Part shown: piece after piece, positions 1 through 5,204 of the stretch
Numbering within the stretch: the stretch's first letter is position 1
Layout: the number at the start of each line of letters is the position of its first letter
Assembly: GCA_947454285.1 (NCBI GenBank)
Contig: CANGJO010000065.1
Location: forward strand, 1 to 5,430
Length of the DNA stretch: 5,430 bases
Origin: Microbacteriaceae bacterium
Lineage (GTDB): Bacteria; Actinomycetota; Actinomycetes; Actinomycetales; Microbacteriaceae
Reading direction: 5' to 3'
Notes under the pieces: generated by a model
The model's database searches: none
Told to the model about the DNA's origin: nothing
Seen by the model: the letters and a program-made list of their open reading frames with translations, nothing else
Position numbers and translations under genes: made by a program

Positions 1-149
1 CCAAGGGCGTATCTGCTGCCGTGCAGTGGGGTGCTGTTGCAGTTCAGCAACCAACCTCTGGTTTGCAAAACCTTGATCACATGCCAGAAGTATTCCTAGT
101 TGAGAATCCTGACCGCAGCGTTCCGCTAGACGAACCAGCTAACATCTAA
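1..149 (+). CDS. 3' end of an unrecognised protein gene (partial)
   Basis: The frame with codons starting at position 3 is open from the window edge to a TAA stop at 147-149, giving 48 residues. The codon choice looks like that of neighbouring genes. The tail contains AVQWGAVAVQQ near the edge and ends in LVENPDRSVPLDEPANI. It is acidic and proline-containing, with no membrane segment and no motif I can assign, so I do not name a function. The start and most of the gene lie upstream of the window. It converges on glpX, whose stop lies 11 nt further on. I see no strong terminator hairpin between them. A run of eight T at 174-181, just inside glpX, is the only U-tract-like element. Confidence is moderate that this is a real gene end and nil for its function. 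Confidence 0.6.
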   Translation, partial: KGVSAAVQWGAVAVQQPTSGLQNLDHMPEVFLVENPDRSVPLDEPANI

Positions 150-160
150 GTCTTTGCTTT

Positions 161-1126
161 TTAGTCTGCCAAATTTTTTTTAGGCACTCGCGCATCGACG
201 ACCAATCCGTCGCCGATATTGCTGTCGAGTACGAAGCTTTGAATCTCTAGGTCCACGTCGTTTTCGCGCACACCTCTGGCAAGGATTCCATCGGTGATTC
301 CAGTAAGCACGAAAATAAATCGATCACCTGAAACTAGTTCTTCAAGTTCAAACTTTCGTTCAATGTCGTAATTGGCAGCTAGAGCACGTTCGATTTGATC
401 TGGATCCTGCGGGGCAAATCTGGTTTGCATAAAACCACCAAGGATTTGAATGGCTACAGCCGTTGCCACACCTTCTGGAGAGCCGCCCAAGCCAAGCAAC
501 ATGTCCACACCGGTACCAGGCACCGCAGCTGCAACACCCATGGCGATGTCACCTTCGTCGAACCTAACCCAAGTCGCGCCGGTTGATTCCACTTCCTTGA
601 TCAAGTCAAAGTTTCGATCTTTGTTGATTACTGCAACGCGAATATCGGTGACCGGTTTGTCTAGCGCGATTGCCAACTTGTGGATGTTCTCTGTTGCTGT
701 GGCATCTAGGTCAAGTACTCCTCGACCGGCAGGACCGCTAATGATTTTTTGCATGAAGTAGACCTCTTTAGCCTCAAGCATGGCGCCGCGCTCTGCTGCG
801 GCCATAACGGCTACTGCTCCGGGGGTACCTGCGGCCGCAAGAGCCGTGCCATCAACCGGATCAACTGCAATGTCCCATTCAACTGGCTGGCCACCGCCAA
901 TTAGTTCCCCGTTGAATAACATTGGGGCCTCATCTTTTTCACCTTCTCCAATGACAACGATTCCGCCAAAATTTGCACCGCTAAGTGCCTCACGCATGGC
1001 ATCTACCGCAGCACCATCGACCGCTAACTTGTCTTCGGAGCCAACCAGATGCCAACAGCCTGCAGTCGCGGCTACGGTAGCGGCAAGGATATCTACCGTT
1101 GGTGGGTTGGCGTTGGCAAGTGGCAT
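161..1126 (-). CDS. glpX: Class II fructose-1,6-bisphosphatase GlpX
   Basis: This cytosolic enzyme hydrolyses fructose 1,6-bisphosphate to fructose 6-phosphate plus phosphate, the committed gluconeogenic step. The protein has 321 residues, the usual size for the GlpX family. Family motifs seen are VDGAAVDAMR (about 37-45), GEGEKDEAPML (60-70), the metal-binding DPVDGTALAAAG (89-100), AERGAML (111-117) and GGSPEGV (214-220). I chose the ATG at 1126 because AGGAAAGG (1139-1132) lies 5 nt upstream. A TTG at 1150 would add 8 residues but has no comparable ribosome site. Compared with the actinobacterial GlpX I know, the N-terminus (CWHLVGSEDKL) and the C-terminus look somewhat divergent, but the metal and phosphate motifs are intact. 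It is divergent from fba, which makes its substrate in the gluconeogenic direction. Paralogous inositol-phosphatase-fold enzymes are an unlikely alternative. Confidence 0.95.
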   Translation of the reverse strand: MPLANANPPTVDILAATVAATAGCWHLVGSEDKLAVDGAAVDAMREALSGANFGGIVVIGEGEKDEAPMLFNGELIGGGQPVEWDIAVDPVDGTALAAAGTPGAVAVMAAAERGAMLEAKEVYFMQKIISGPAGRGVLDLDATATENIHKLAIALDKPVTDIRVAVINKDRNFDLIKEVESTGATWVRFDEGDIAMGVAAAVPGTGVDMLLGLGGSPEGVATAVAIQILGGFMQTRFAPQDPDQIERALAANYDIERKFELEELVSGDRFIFVLTGITDGILARGVRENDVDLEIQSFVLDSNIGDGLVVDARVPKKNLAD

Positions 1127-1131
1127 TGTGG

Positions 1132-1139
1132 CCTTTCCT
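1132..1139 (-). promoter_or_regulatory. glpX ribosome binding site
   Basis: Read on the minus strand, AGGAAAGG lies 5 nt before the ATG at 1126. It decides the start: the in-frame TTG at 1150 lies upstream of this site, so using it would place the site inside the gene. Confidence 0.75.
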
Positions 1140-1161
1140 GAAGCGAACAAACCCGCTTCCT

Positions 1162-1170
1162 TGCTAACAT
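1162..1170 (+). promoter_or_regulatory. Candidate fba promoter, extended -10
   Basis: TGC followed by TAACAT (1165-1170) fits an extended -10 of the TGN-TANNNT type. Transcription would begin near 1177, giving a leader of about 30 nt that contains the fba ribosome site. No good -35 is visible at the 17-bp spacing, which an extended -10 can tolerate. It overlaps the candidate glpX -10 on the other strand. This is pattern-based inference. Confidence 0.45.
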
Positions 1171-1174
1171 CATA
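1169..1174 (-). promoter_or_regulatory. Candidate glpX promoter, -10 box
   Basis: On the minus strand TATGAT (1174-1169) matches TATAAT at five of six positions. Transcription would begin near 1162, leaving a leader of about 35 nt before the ATG at 1126. The hexamer at the -35 distance (CCTAAG) is poor. The box shares two bases, 1169-1170, with the candidate fba -10. Confidence 0.45.
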
Positions 1175-1194
1175 GGTAATCCACCGTCGGCCTT

Positions 1195-1200
1195 AGGAGA
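1195..1200 (+). promoter_or_regulatory. fba ribosome binding site
   Basis: AGGAGA lies 6 nt before the ATG at 1207. It is a near-consensus Shine-Dalgarno at ideal spacing and supports that start. Confidence 0.8.
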
Positions 1201-1206
1201 TAAGCC

Positions 1207-2232
1207 ATGCCTGTAGCAACCCCAGACCAATACTTAGAAATGCTTGATCGCGCCAAGAAGCAGGGCTTTGCTTACCCGGCAATCAACGTTTCTAGCTCAC
1301 AAACTTTGAACGCAGCACTTGCTGGTCTTCAGGCTGCGGGTTCAGACGGCATCATCCAGGTGACCACCGGTGGTGGCGACTACTGGTCTGGTCCAACGGT
1401 CAAAAACATGGCATCGGGTGCCGCAGCAATGGCTGCGTTTGCACACGAGGTTGCTAAGAACTACGGCATCACAATTGCTCTGCACACCGATCACTGTGCC
1501 AAGGACCAGCTAGACAAGTTGGTTCGTCCACTGATCGCTATTTCTCAGGAGCGCGTGAAGGCTGGTCAGGATCCCCTATTCAACTCACACATGTGGGACG
1601 GCTCTGCTGTACCAATGGCAGAGAACCTACAGATCGCACAGGAAATGCTAAAGCTCACCAGCGGCATTGGTGCTGTTCTTGAAATTGAAGTTGGCGTTGT
1701 TGGCGGCGAAGAAGACGGCGTTGAGGGCGGAATGGGTGAACACCTTTACACCACTCCTCAGGATGGCCTTCAGACTGCAGAGGCTCTGGGCCTTGGCGAG
1801 AACGGCCGCTACATGGTTGCTCTTACCTTTGGAAACGTTCACGGTGTCTACAAGCCAGGCAATGTAAAGCTTCGCCCAGAACTACTTGGAGAGATTCAGA
1901 AGGTTGTTGGCGAGAAGTACGGCAAGGACAAGCCATTTGACCTTGTATTCCACGGTGGTTCTGGTTCAACCCCAGAAGAAATTTCTGAGGCGGTTAGCCA
2001 CGGTGTAATCAAGATGAACATTGACACCGATCTTCAGTACTCATTCACCCGTCCAATCGCAGACTGGATGATGAAGAACTACGACGGCGTTCTAAAGGTT
2101 GACGGCGAAGTTGGAAACAAGAAGGTTTACGACCCACGCGCTTGGGGCAAGGCAGCGGAGGCTGGCATGTCTACTCGCGTTGTTGAGGCAGCCACAGAGC
2201 TTGGTTCAGCTGGAAAGTCAATGTCTGCATAA
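1207..2232 (+). CDS. fba: Class II fructose-bisphosphate aldolase
   Basis: This cytosolic zinc enzyme reversibly splits fructose 1,6-bisphosphate into dihydroxyacetone phosphate and glyceraldehyde 3-phosphate, serving glycolysis and gluconeogenesis. The protein has 341 residues, normal for the class IIA family. HTDHC at 93-97 carries the catalytic Asp95 and the zinc ligand His96. Further zinc ligands are His212 in NVHGVYKPG and His249 in VFHGGSGS. The active-site loop GGEEDGVEG at 166-174 is typical of class IIA. NIDTDLQ (271-277) is the phosphate-binding region of the barrel. The ATG is set by AGGAGA 6 nt upstream. The gene is divergent from glpX, the next gluconeogenic step. A hairpin about 20 nt after the stop probably ends much of its transcription. 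Identity is not in doubt. Confidence 0.98.
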   Translation: MPVATPDQYLEMLDRAKKQGFAYPAINVSSSQTLNAALAGLQAAGSDGIIQVTTGGGDYWSGPTVKNMASGAAAMAAFAHEVAKNYGITIALHTDHCAKDQLDKLVRPLIAISQERVKAGQDPLFNSHMWDGSAVPMAENLQIAQEMLKLTSGIGAVLEIEVGVVGGEEDGVEGGMGEHLYTTPQDGLQTAEALGLGENGRYMVALTFGNVHGVYKPGNVKLRPELLGEIQKVVGEKYGKDKPFDLVFHGGSGSTPEEISEAVSHGVIKMNIDTDLQYSFTRPIADWMMKNYDGVLKVDGEVGNKKVYDPRAWGKAAEAGMSTRVVEAATELGSAGKSMSA

Positions 2233-2239
2233 TAGTTTT

Positions 2240-2449
2240 ATGAATGAGCGAAGCCCGTTGTATGACAACGGGCTTCCTCGTTTTAAAGGTGAGTATCAAA
2301 ACGGGGCAATGCACGGTTTCTGGGAATTCTTTAGAAAAGACGGCAGCCTGATGCGCTCTGGGCGTTTTGATAATGGCAAACAAGTTGGCGTTTGGACTAC
2401 CTACACGCGAGACGGAGAGCCTCACAAAGAAACGGACTTTGGTAACTAG
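2240..2449 (+). CDS. Small MORN-repeat protein (YwqK-like), function unknown
   Basis: This is a 69-residue soluble protein made almost entirely of MORN-like repeats of about 20 residues. The units are FKGEYQNGAMHGFWEFF (16-31), RSGRFDNGKQVGVWTTY (39-55) and a trailing TRDGEPHKETDF (56-67). The spaced aromatic, Gly and NG pattern is characteristic. Such short proteins are often labelled YwqK-family antitoxin, but no toxin gene is present here and I do not infer that role. It starts 7 nt after fba with no clear Shine-Dalgarno, so translation may depend on coupling to fba. A strong hairpin spans codons 4-12. Its TAG stop overlaps the stop of the facing ABC-ATPase fragment. A later start at Met24 would remove the first repeat, so I prefer ATG 2240. 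Confidence 0.75.
   Translation: MNERSPLYDNGLPRFKGEYQNGAMHGFWEFFRKDGSLMRSGRFDNGKQVGVWTTYTRDGEPHKETDFGN
2250..2285 (+). terminator. Terminator-like hairpin downstream of fba
   Basis: GAAGCCCGTTG (2250-2260) pairs perfectly with CAACGGGCTTC (2266-2276) over a 5-nt loop, TATGA. The sequence CTCG and then TTTT (2281-2284) follows. The 11-bp GC-rich stem is strong, but the T-run is short and begins 4 nt after the stem, so it may be an imperfect intrinsic terminator. It begins 17 nt after the fba stop, where a terminator is expected, yet it lies inside the MORN gene. Termination of fba, attenuation of the MORN gene, or both are possible. Confidence 0.6.
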
Positions 2450-2661
2450 ATTTCGAAATCACCAATAATTCGGCGCAGAAATTCCTTGGTGCGAGCTTTC
2501 TTTGGATTTTGCAGAATCTGTTCTGGTGTTCCGTGCTCAATTATCTTTCCGTGATCAATGAAGATGACTTGATCAGCAACCTGGCGCACAAAACGCATCT
2601 CGTGGGTGACCACCACCATGGTCCAGCCCTGCTTGGCCAATCGGCGCATTACAGAATGTAA
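2446..2661 (-). pseudogene. C-terminal remnant of an amino-acid ABC transporter ATPase (GlnQ/ArtM type)
   Basis: The minus strand encodes the last 70 or so residues of a polar amino-acid ABC ATPase. Homology begins around SVMRRLAKQGW and includes the switch (H-loop) motif MVVVTHEM with its His. The family-typical IFIDHGKIIEHGTPEQI and a terminal FLRRIIGDFEI with an intact stop follow. Family members have about 240-260 residues. The Walker A, Q-loop, LSGGQ signature and Walker B/DEPTSALDP are all absent. Upstream in this frame the sequence is AT-rich, then runs out of frame into the 3' end of ispH. An ATG at 2649 could start a 67-residue peptide, but it has no ribosome site and could not act as an ATPase. 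I infer a remnant left when the front of a transporter operon was deleted; no frameshift is visible in what remains. It ends tail-to-tail with the MORN gene, overlapping by 4 nt. Confidence 0.8.
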
Positions 2662-2686
2662 CTTTTTGTTAAGTTTTTTGTCGGCG

Positions 2687-3688
2687 CTAGTTGCGCTTTG
2701 TCTTATTGCTGGTTTCTTGACCGGCAGCCTTGAGTTCTTTGCGAAGCTCTGCAGGAAGTGAGAATTGGATATCTTCTTCTGCGGTTTGAACTGTGCGGAC
2801 ATCACCAAAGCCACGAACAGCCAAGTATTCAAGAACTTCGTCGACGAGTTCTTCGGGAACAGACGCACCTGATGAGACACCAACGGTCTCAACGCCGTCA
2901 AACCACTCTTCTTTAATTTCGCTGGCAAAGTCAACGCGGTATGAGGCCTTGGCCCCTGCCTCAAGCGCTACTTCAACTAGGCGCACGGTGTTGGAAGAGT
3001 TCGCCGAACCAACCACGATTACTAAATCAGATGCAGCGCCAACTTTCTTAATTGCTACCTGACGATTCTGAGTTGCATAGCAAATATCGTCACTTGGCGG
3101 GTTTTGCAAAGTTGGGTGCTTCTCGCGGAGCTTCAAAACAGTTTCCATGGTTTCATCAACAGAAAGAGTTGTCTGCGAAAGCCAAATCAACTTCTTTGGG
3201 TCGCGAACCTTGGCAGCGGCGATGCTGTCGTCTTTGTCAATAATTTGGACAACGTCTGGGGCCTCGCCCGCGGTGCCTTCAACTTCTTCATGACCCTCGT
3301 GACCAATCAACAGAATGTCGTAGTCTTCAGCAGCGAATCGCTGAACCTCGCGGTGAACCTTGGTTACCAGCGGACAGGTGGCGTCGATGGTGTTTAGACC
3401 ACGGGCCTCGGCTGCCGCAACGACTGCCGGCGATACTCCGTGTGCCGAGAAAACCAACACCGATCCGGTTGGCACCTCATCGACCTCTTCAACAAAGATG
3501 GCTCCACGCTTTTCGAGTGACGACACCACATGCTTGTTGTGCACGATCTGCTTGCGCACATAGACCGGGGAACCGTAGTGATCCAGGGCCTTTTCGACCG
3601 CAATCACCGCTCGGTCAACGCCGGCGCAATAGCCACGAGGGGCGGCCAGCAGTACCTTCTTGCCAGCGGTATTCTTGATGTCAGTCAC
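2687..3688 (-). CDS. ispH: 4-hydroxy-3-methylbut-2-enyl diphosphate reductase IspH (LytB)
   Basis: This cytosolic iron-sulfur enzyme makes isopentenyl and dimethylallyl diphosphate from HMBPP, the final step of the MEP isoprenoid pathway. The protein has 333 residues, a normal actinobacterial length. Three cluster-binding cysteines are present: Cys21 in PRGYCAGVDRA, Cys105 in DATCPLV and Cys203 in DDICYATQNR. Substrate-binding residues equivalent to the E. coli set are also seen: His50, His83, His133 and Glu135 in GHEGHEEVEG, Thr173, Ser231 to Asn233 in GSANSSN, and Ser276. The start is GTG at 3688. An in-frame TGA lies just two codons upstream, and no other early start exists. No usable Shine-Dalgarno precedes it, but a -10 box sits at the distance expected for a leaderless mRNA. 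The gene is divergent from xseA, an arrangement common in actinobacteria. Confidence 0.97.
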   Translation of the reverse strand: MTDIKNTAGKKVLLAAPRGYCAGVDRAVIAVEKALDHYGSPVYVRKQIVHNKHVVSSLEKRGAIFVEEVDEVPTGSVLVFSAHGVSPAVVAAAEARGLNTIDATCPLVTKVHREVQRFAAEDYDILLIGHEGHEEVEGTAGEAPDVVQIIDKDDSIAAAKVRDPKKLIWLSQTTLSVDETMETVLKLREKHPTLQNPPSDDICYATQNRQVAIKKVGAASDLVIVVGSANSSNTVRLVEVALEAGAKASYRVDFASEIKEEWFDGVETVGVSSGASVPEELVDEVLEYLAVRGFGDVRTVQTAEEDIQFSLPAELRKELKAAGQETSNKTKRN

Positions 3689-3691
3689 CCC

Positions 3692-3713
3692 TCAATGATA
3701 AACGGGTCATTGA
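3692..3713. repeat. Perfect 7-bp inverted repeat, possible operator at ispH/xseA
   Basis: TCAATGA (3692-3698) and TCATTGA (3707-3713) are exact reverse complements separated by 8 nt, TAAACGGG. The 22-bp element covers the candidate ispH -10 and lies in the 56-bp gap between ispH and xseA. Its half-site size and spacing would suit a dimeric repressor, but a chance repeat cannot be excluded and no regulator is known from this sequence. Confidence 0.4.
3695..3700 (-). promoter_or_regulatory. ispH -10 box for a leaderless transcript
   Basis: Minus-strand TATCAT (3700-3695) matches TATAAT at five of six positions. It is followed by exactly 6 nt, TGAGGG, and then the GTG start at 3688. Transcription starting 7 nt past the box would begin on the start codon, the classic leaderless arrangement of actinobacteria. 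No clear -35 is seen. Confidence 0.6.
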
Positions 3714-3734
3714 TGGATTGTGGTGGCTGACAGC

Positions 3735-3740
3735 AGGAGG
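3735..3740 (+). promoter_or_regulatory. xseA ribosome binding site
   Basis: The consensus AGGAGG lies 4 nt before the ATG at 3745. It sets the xseA start and rules out the in-frame TTG at 3718, which would put this site inside the coding region. Confidence 0.85.
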
Positions 3741-3744
3741 CCTA

Positions 3745-4962
3745 ATGAGCGACGACGAACTCGCTGGTGCCTCTAAAGTCAGCTCAGAGCTCTCCCCTTG
3801 GCCGGTTTCGCGACTATCGCTAACCCTCAAGGAATGGATTGAGCGCCTAGGTGTGCTGTGGATTGAAGGCGAACTGGCCTCAATCAAAATCGGTGCCTCA
3901 AATATGTTTGGCGAATTGCGTGATCTGCAGATCGAAAACAGTGTCTCTATCCACTCTTGGAATGTTGCCAAGATTCCGAATGACCTAAAGCAGGGCGACC
4001 GCGTTCTGGCTTTGATTAAGCCAGCTTTCTGGCCAAAGGGCGGCAAGCTCACCATGCAGGTGATCGAGATGCGCAAGGTTGGCCTTGGGGAACTACTTGA
4101 GCGCATCGAGCGCCTGCGTGCACAACTTACTGTTGAGGGTCTAACTTCCATCGAGCGCAAGCAACCGTTGCCGTTCCTGCCAAACAAAATTGGTTTGATT
4201 ACCGGTAAAGATTCCGACGCAGAAAAAGATGTGCTGCAAAACGCAAAGCTTCGTTGGCCAGATGTGCAATTCCGCACCATTCACACTTTGGTGCAGGGTG
4301 ACAAGGCTGCCCCTGAGGTCATAGCGGCCATCAAGGCACTTGATGAAGACCCTGAGGTTGATGTGATCATCATCGCTCGTGGTGGTGGTTCATTCCTAGA
4401 CCTAATGGTCTTCAGCGATGAAGCACTGGTTCGTGCGGCAGCCAACGCCAAGACACCAATTGTTTCGGCCATTGGTCACGAAAACGACCGGCCAGTGCTT
4501 GACGATGTTGCCGACCTGCGTGCCTCTACCCCAACTGACGCCGCCAAGCGTGTGGTGCCAGACGTTGGCGATGAACTTCATAAGTTAGATCAGCTTCGCC
4601 AAAGACTCTTCATGCGAGTCGATACCTTTGTGGCTAATCAATTAGCAATGGTCGAGCAAATTCGTAGCCGACCAATCCTGGCCAACCCGCACACCTTTAT
4701 TGAGGTGCACGAAGCAGACGTTGAACGCGCAGTAGATCAGATGCGATTGCGTTTGGATCAGCTGCTTTCACGAGAGGCGATGCAGGTTGGCCACCTACGC
4801 CAGCAGGTTCGCAGCCTTTCACCACAATCCACCCTGGATCGCGGATATTCGGTGGTTCGCGACCTTGATGGGCACGTTATTTCAGACGCTGCCAAGGTCA
4901 AAAAGGGCCAGCAGCTCAAGGTTCGCCTAGCCAAGGGTGAGCTGGGCGCAGTGGCCGAATAG
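3745..4962 (+). CDS. xseA: Exonuclease VII large subunit XseA
   Basis: This is the catalytic subunit of exonuclease VII, a metal-independent single-strand DNA exonuclease that works from both ends. It acts in the cytosol with several copies of XseB. The protein has 405 residues, within the usual 400-460. It has an N-terminal OB-fold with WIEGELASIK (about 39-48), then the nuclease domain with GLITGKDSDAEKDV (150-163, Asp162). RGGGS (212-216) and GHEND (244-248, His245 and Asp248) match the positions of the E. coli catalytic Arg, His and Asp. DLRASTPTDAAKRVVPDV (257-274) is actinobacterial in style. A helical region for XseB binding follows, and the C-terminus has LSPQSTLDRGYSVV (358-371). The usual Glu-Asp-Leu after RGGGS-x reads Leu-Asp-Leu (Leu218). 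It heads an operon with xseB 20 nt downstream. No clear promoter hexamers are visible. Confidence 0.96.
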   Translation: MSDDELAGASKVSSELSPWPVSRLSLTLKEWIERLGVLWIEGELASIKIGASNMFGELRDLQIENSVSIHSWNVAKIPNDLKQGDRVLALIKPAFWPKGGKLTMQVIEMRKVGLGELLERIERLRAQLTVEGLTSIERKQPLPFLPNKIGLITGKDSDAEKDVLQNAKLRWPDVQFRTIHTLVQGDKAAPEVIAAIKALDEDPEVDVIIIARGGGSFLDLMVFSDEALVRAAANAKTPIVSAIGHENDRPVLDDVADLRASTPTDAAKRVVPDVGDELHKLDQLRQRLFMRVDTFVANQLAMVEQIRSRPILANPHTFIEVHEADVERAVDQMRLRLDQLLSREAMQVGHLRQQVRSLSPQSTLDRGYSVVRDLDGHVISDAAKVKKGQQLKVRLAKGELGAVAE

Positions 4963-4982
4963 CCAAATAGACTGGAGACATA

Positions 4983-5204
4983 ATGACTGAAAAAACCAAC
5001 GCAGACGTGGCCAAATTGAGCTACGAGGCCGCCCGTGACGAACTAGTCAAGGTAGTTGCCGAGCTGGAACAGGGTTCAGTCACCCTTGAAGAATCACTTG
5101 CACTTTGGGAGCGCGGCGAAGCCCTTGCCACTCAGTGTGAAAGCTGGCTGACTGGCGCACGCAAACGCCTAGACGATGCCGTGGCTAAGAAGAAAGCCAA
5201 CTAG
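4983..5204 (+). CDS. xseB: Exonuclease VII small subunit XseB
   Basis: This is a non-catalytic helical subunit that binds several copies to XseA to form active exonuclease VII, which degrades single-stranded DNA to oligonucleotides. The protein has 73 residues, typical for the family (about 60-80). The conserved core runs from SYEAARDELVKVVAELEQG through VTLEESLALWERGEAL to the second helix ending in ARKRLDDAV. The C-terminal tail KKKAN is lysine-rich. The ATG is preceded by GGAG (4974-4977) at 5 nt. It lies 20 nt after xseA, and its stop codon shares one base with the GTG of the next gene (TAGTG), so all three genes are probably co-transcribed. Confidence 0.95.
   Translation: MTEKTNADVAKLSYEAARDELVKVVAELEQGSVTLEESLALWERGEALATQCESWLTGARKRLDDAVAKKKAN

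Noticed and set aside
1127..1150. Upstream TTG start for glpX
   Set aside because: The Shine-Dalgarno AGGAAAGG serves the ATG at 1126, and nothing comparable precedes 1150.
450..1175. Plus-strand open frames opposite glpX (450-761, 780-1175)
   Set aside because: They are low-complexity Ala/Ser/Pro shadows of glpX on its complementary strand, with no recognisable domain.
2240..2661. Toxin-antitoxin pair made of the MORN gene and the ABC fragment
   Set aside because: The YwqK antitoxin label is only an annotation tradition. The facing fragment is an ABC ATPase tail, not a toxin, and the genes are convergent.
2660..2679. AACTT/AAGTT hairpin followed by T-rich sequence on the plus strand
   Set aside because: The stem is only 5 bp and all but one pair is A-T, and no plus-strand gene needs termination there. 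It is more likely AT-rich sequence at the deletion junction.
2446..2964. A 172-codon minus-strand frame with the ABC-ATPase tail at its end
   Set aside because: Its first 95 or so codons lie in another frame of ispH and are unrelated in character to an ATPase. Only the last 70 or so codons are meaningful.
3718..3744. Upstream TTG start for xseA
   Set aside because: The AGGAGG at 3735-3740 would fall within the gene, and the nine extra residues are not family-like. ATG 3745 is favoured.
3681..4280. Long minus-strand frame opposite xseA
   Set aside because: It is rich in Ser and Arg, with no domain, and mirrors xseA codons. XseA is unambiguous on the plus strand.
4967..4972. TAGACT as a -10 box just before xseB
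   Set aside because: It lies in a 20-nt operon gap, has no -35, and only loosely fits TANNNT. Co-transcription with xseA is simpler.
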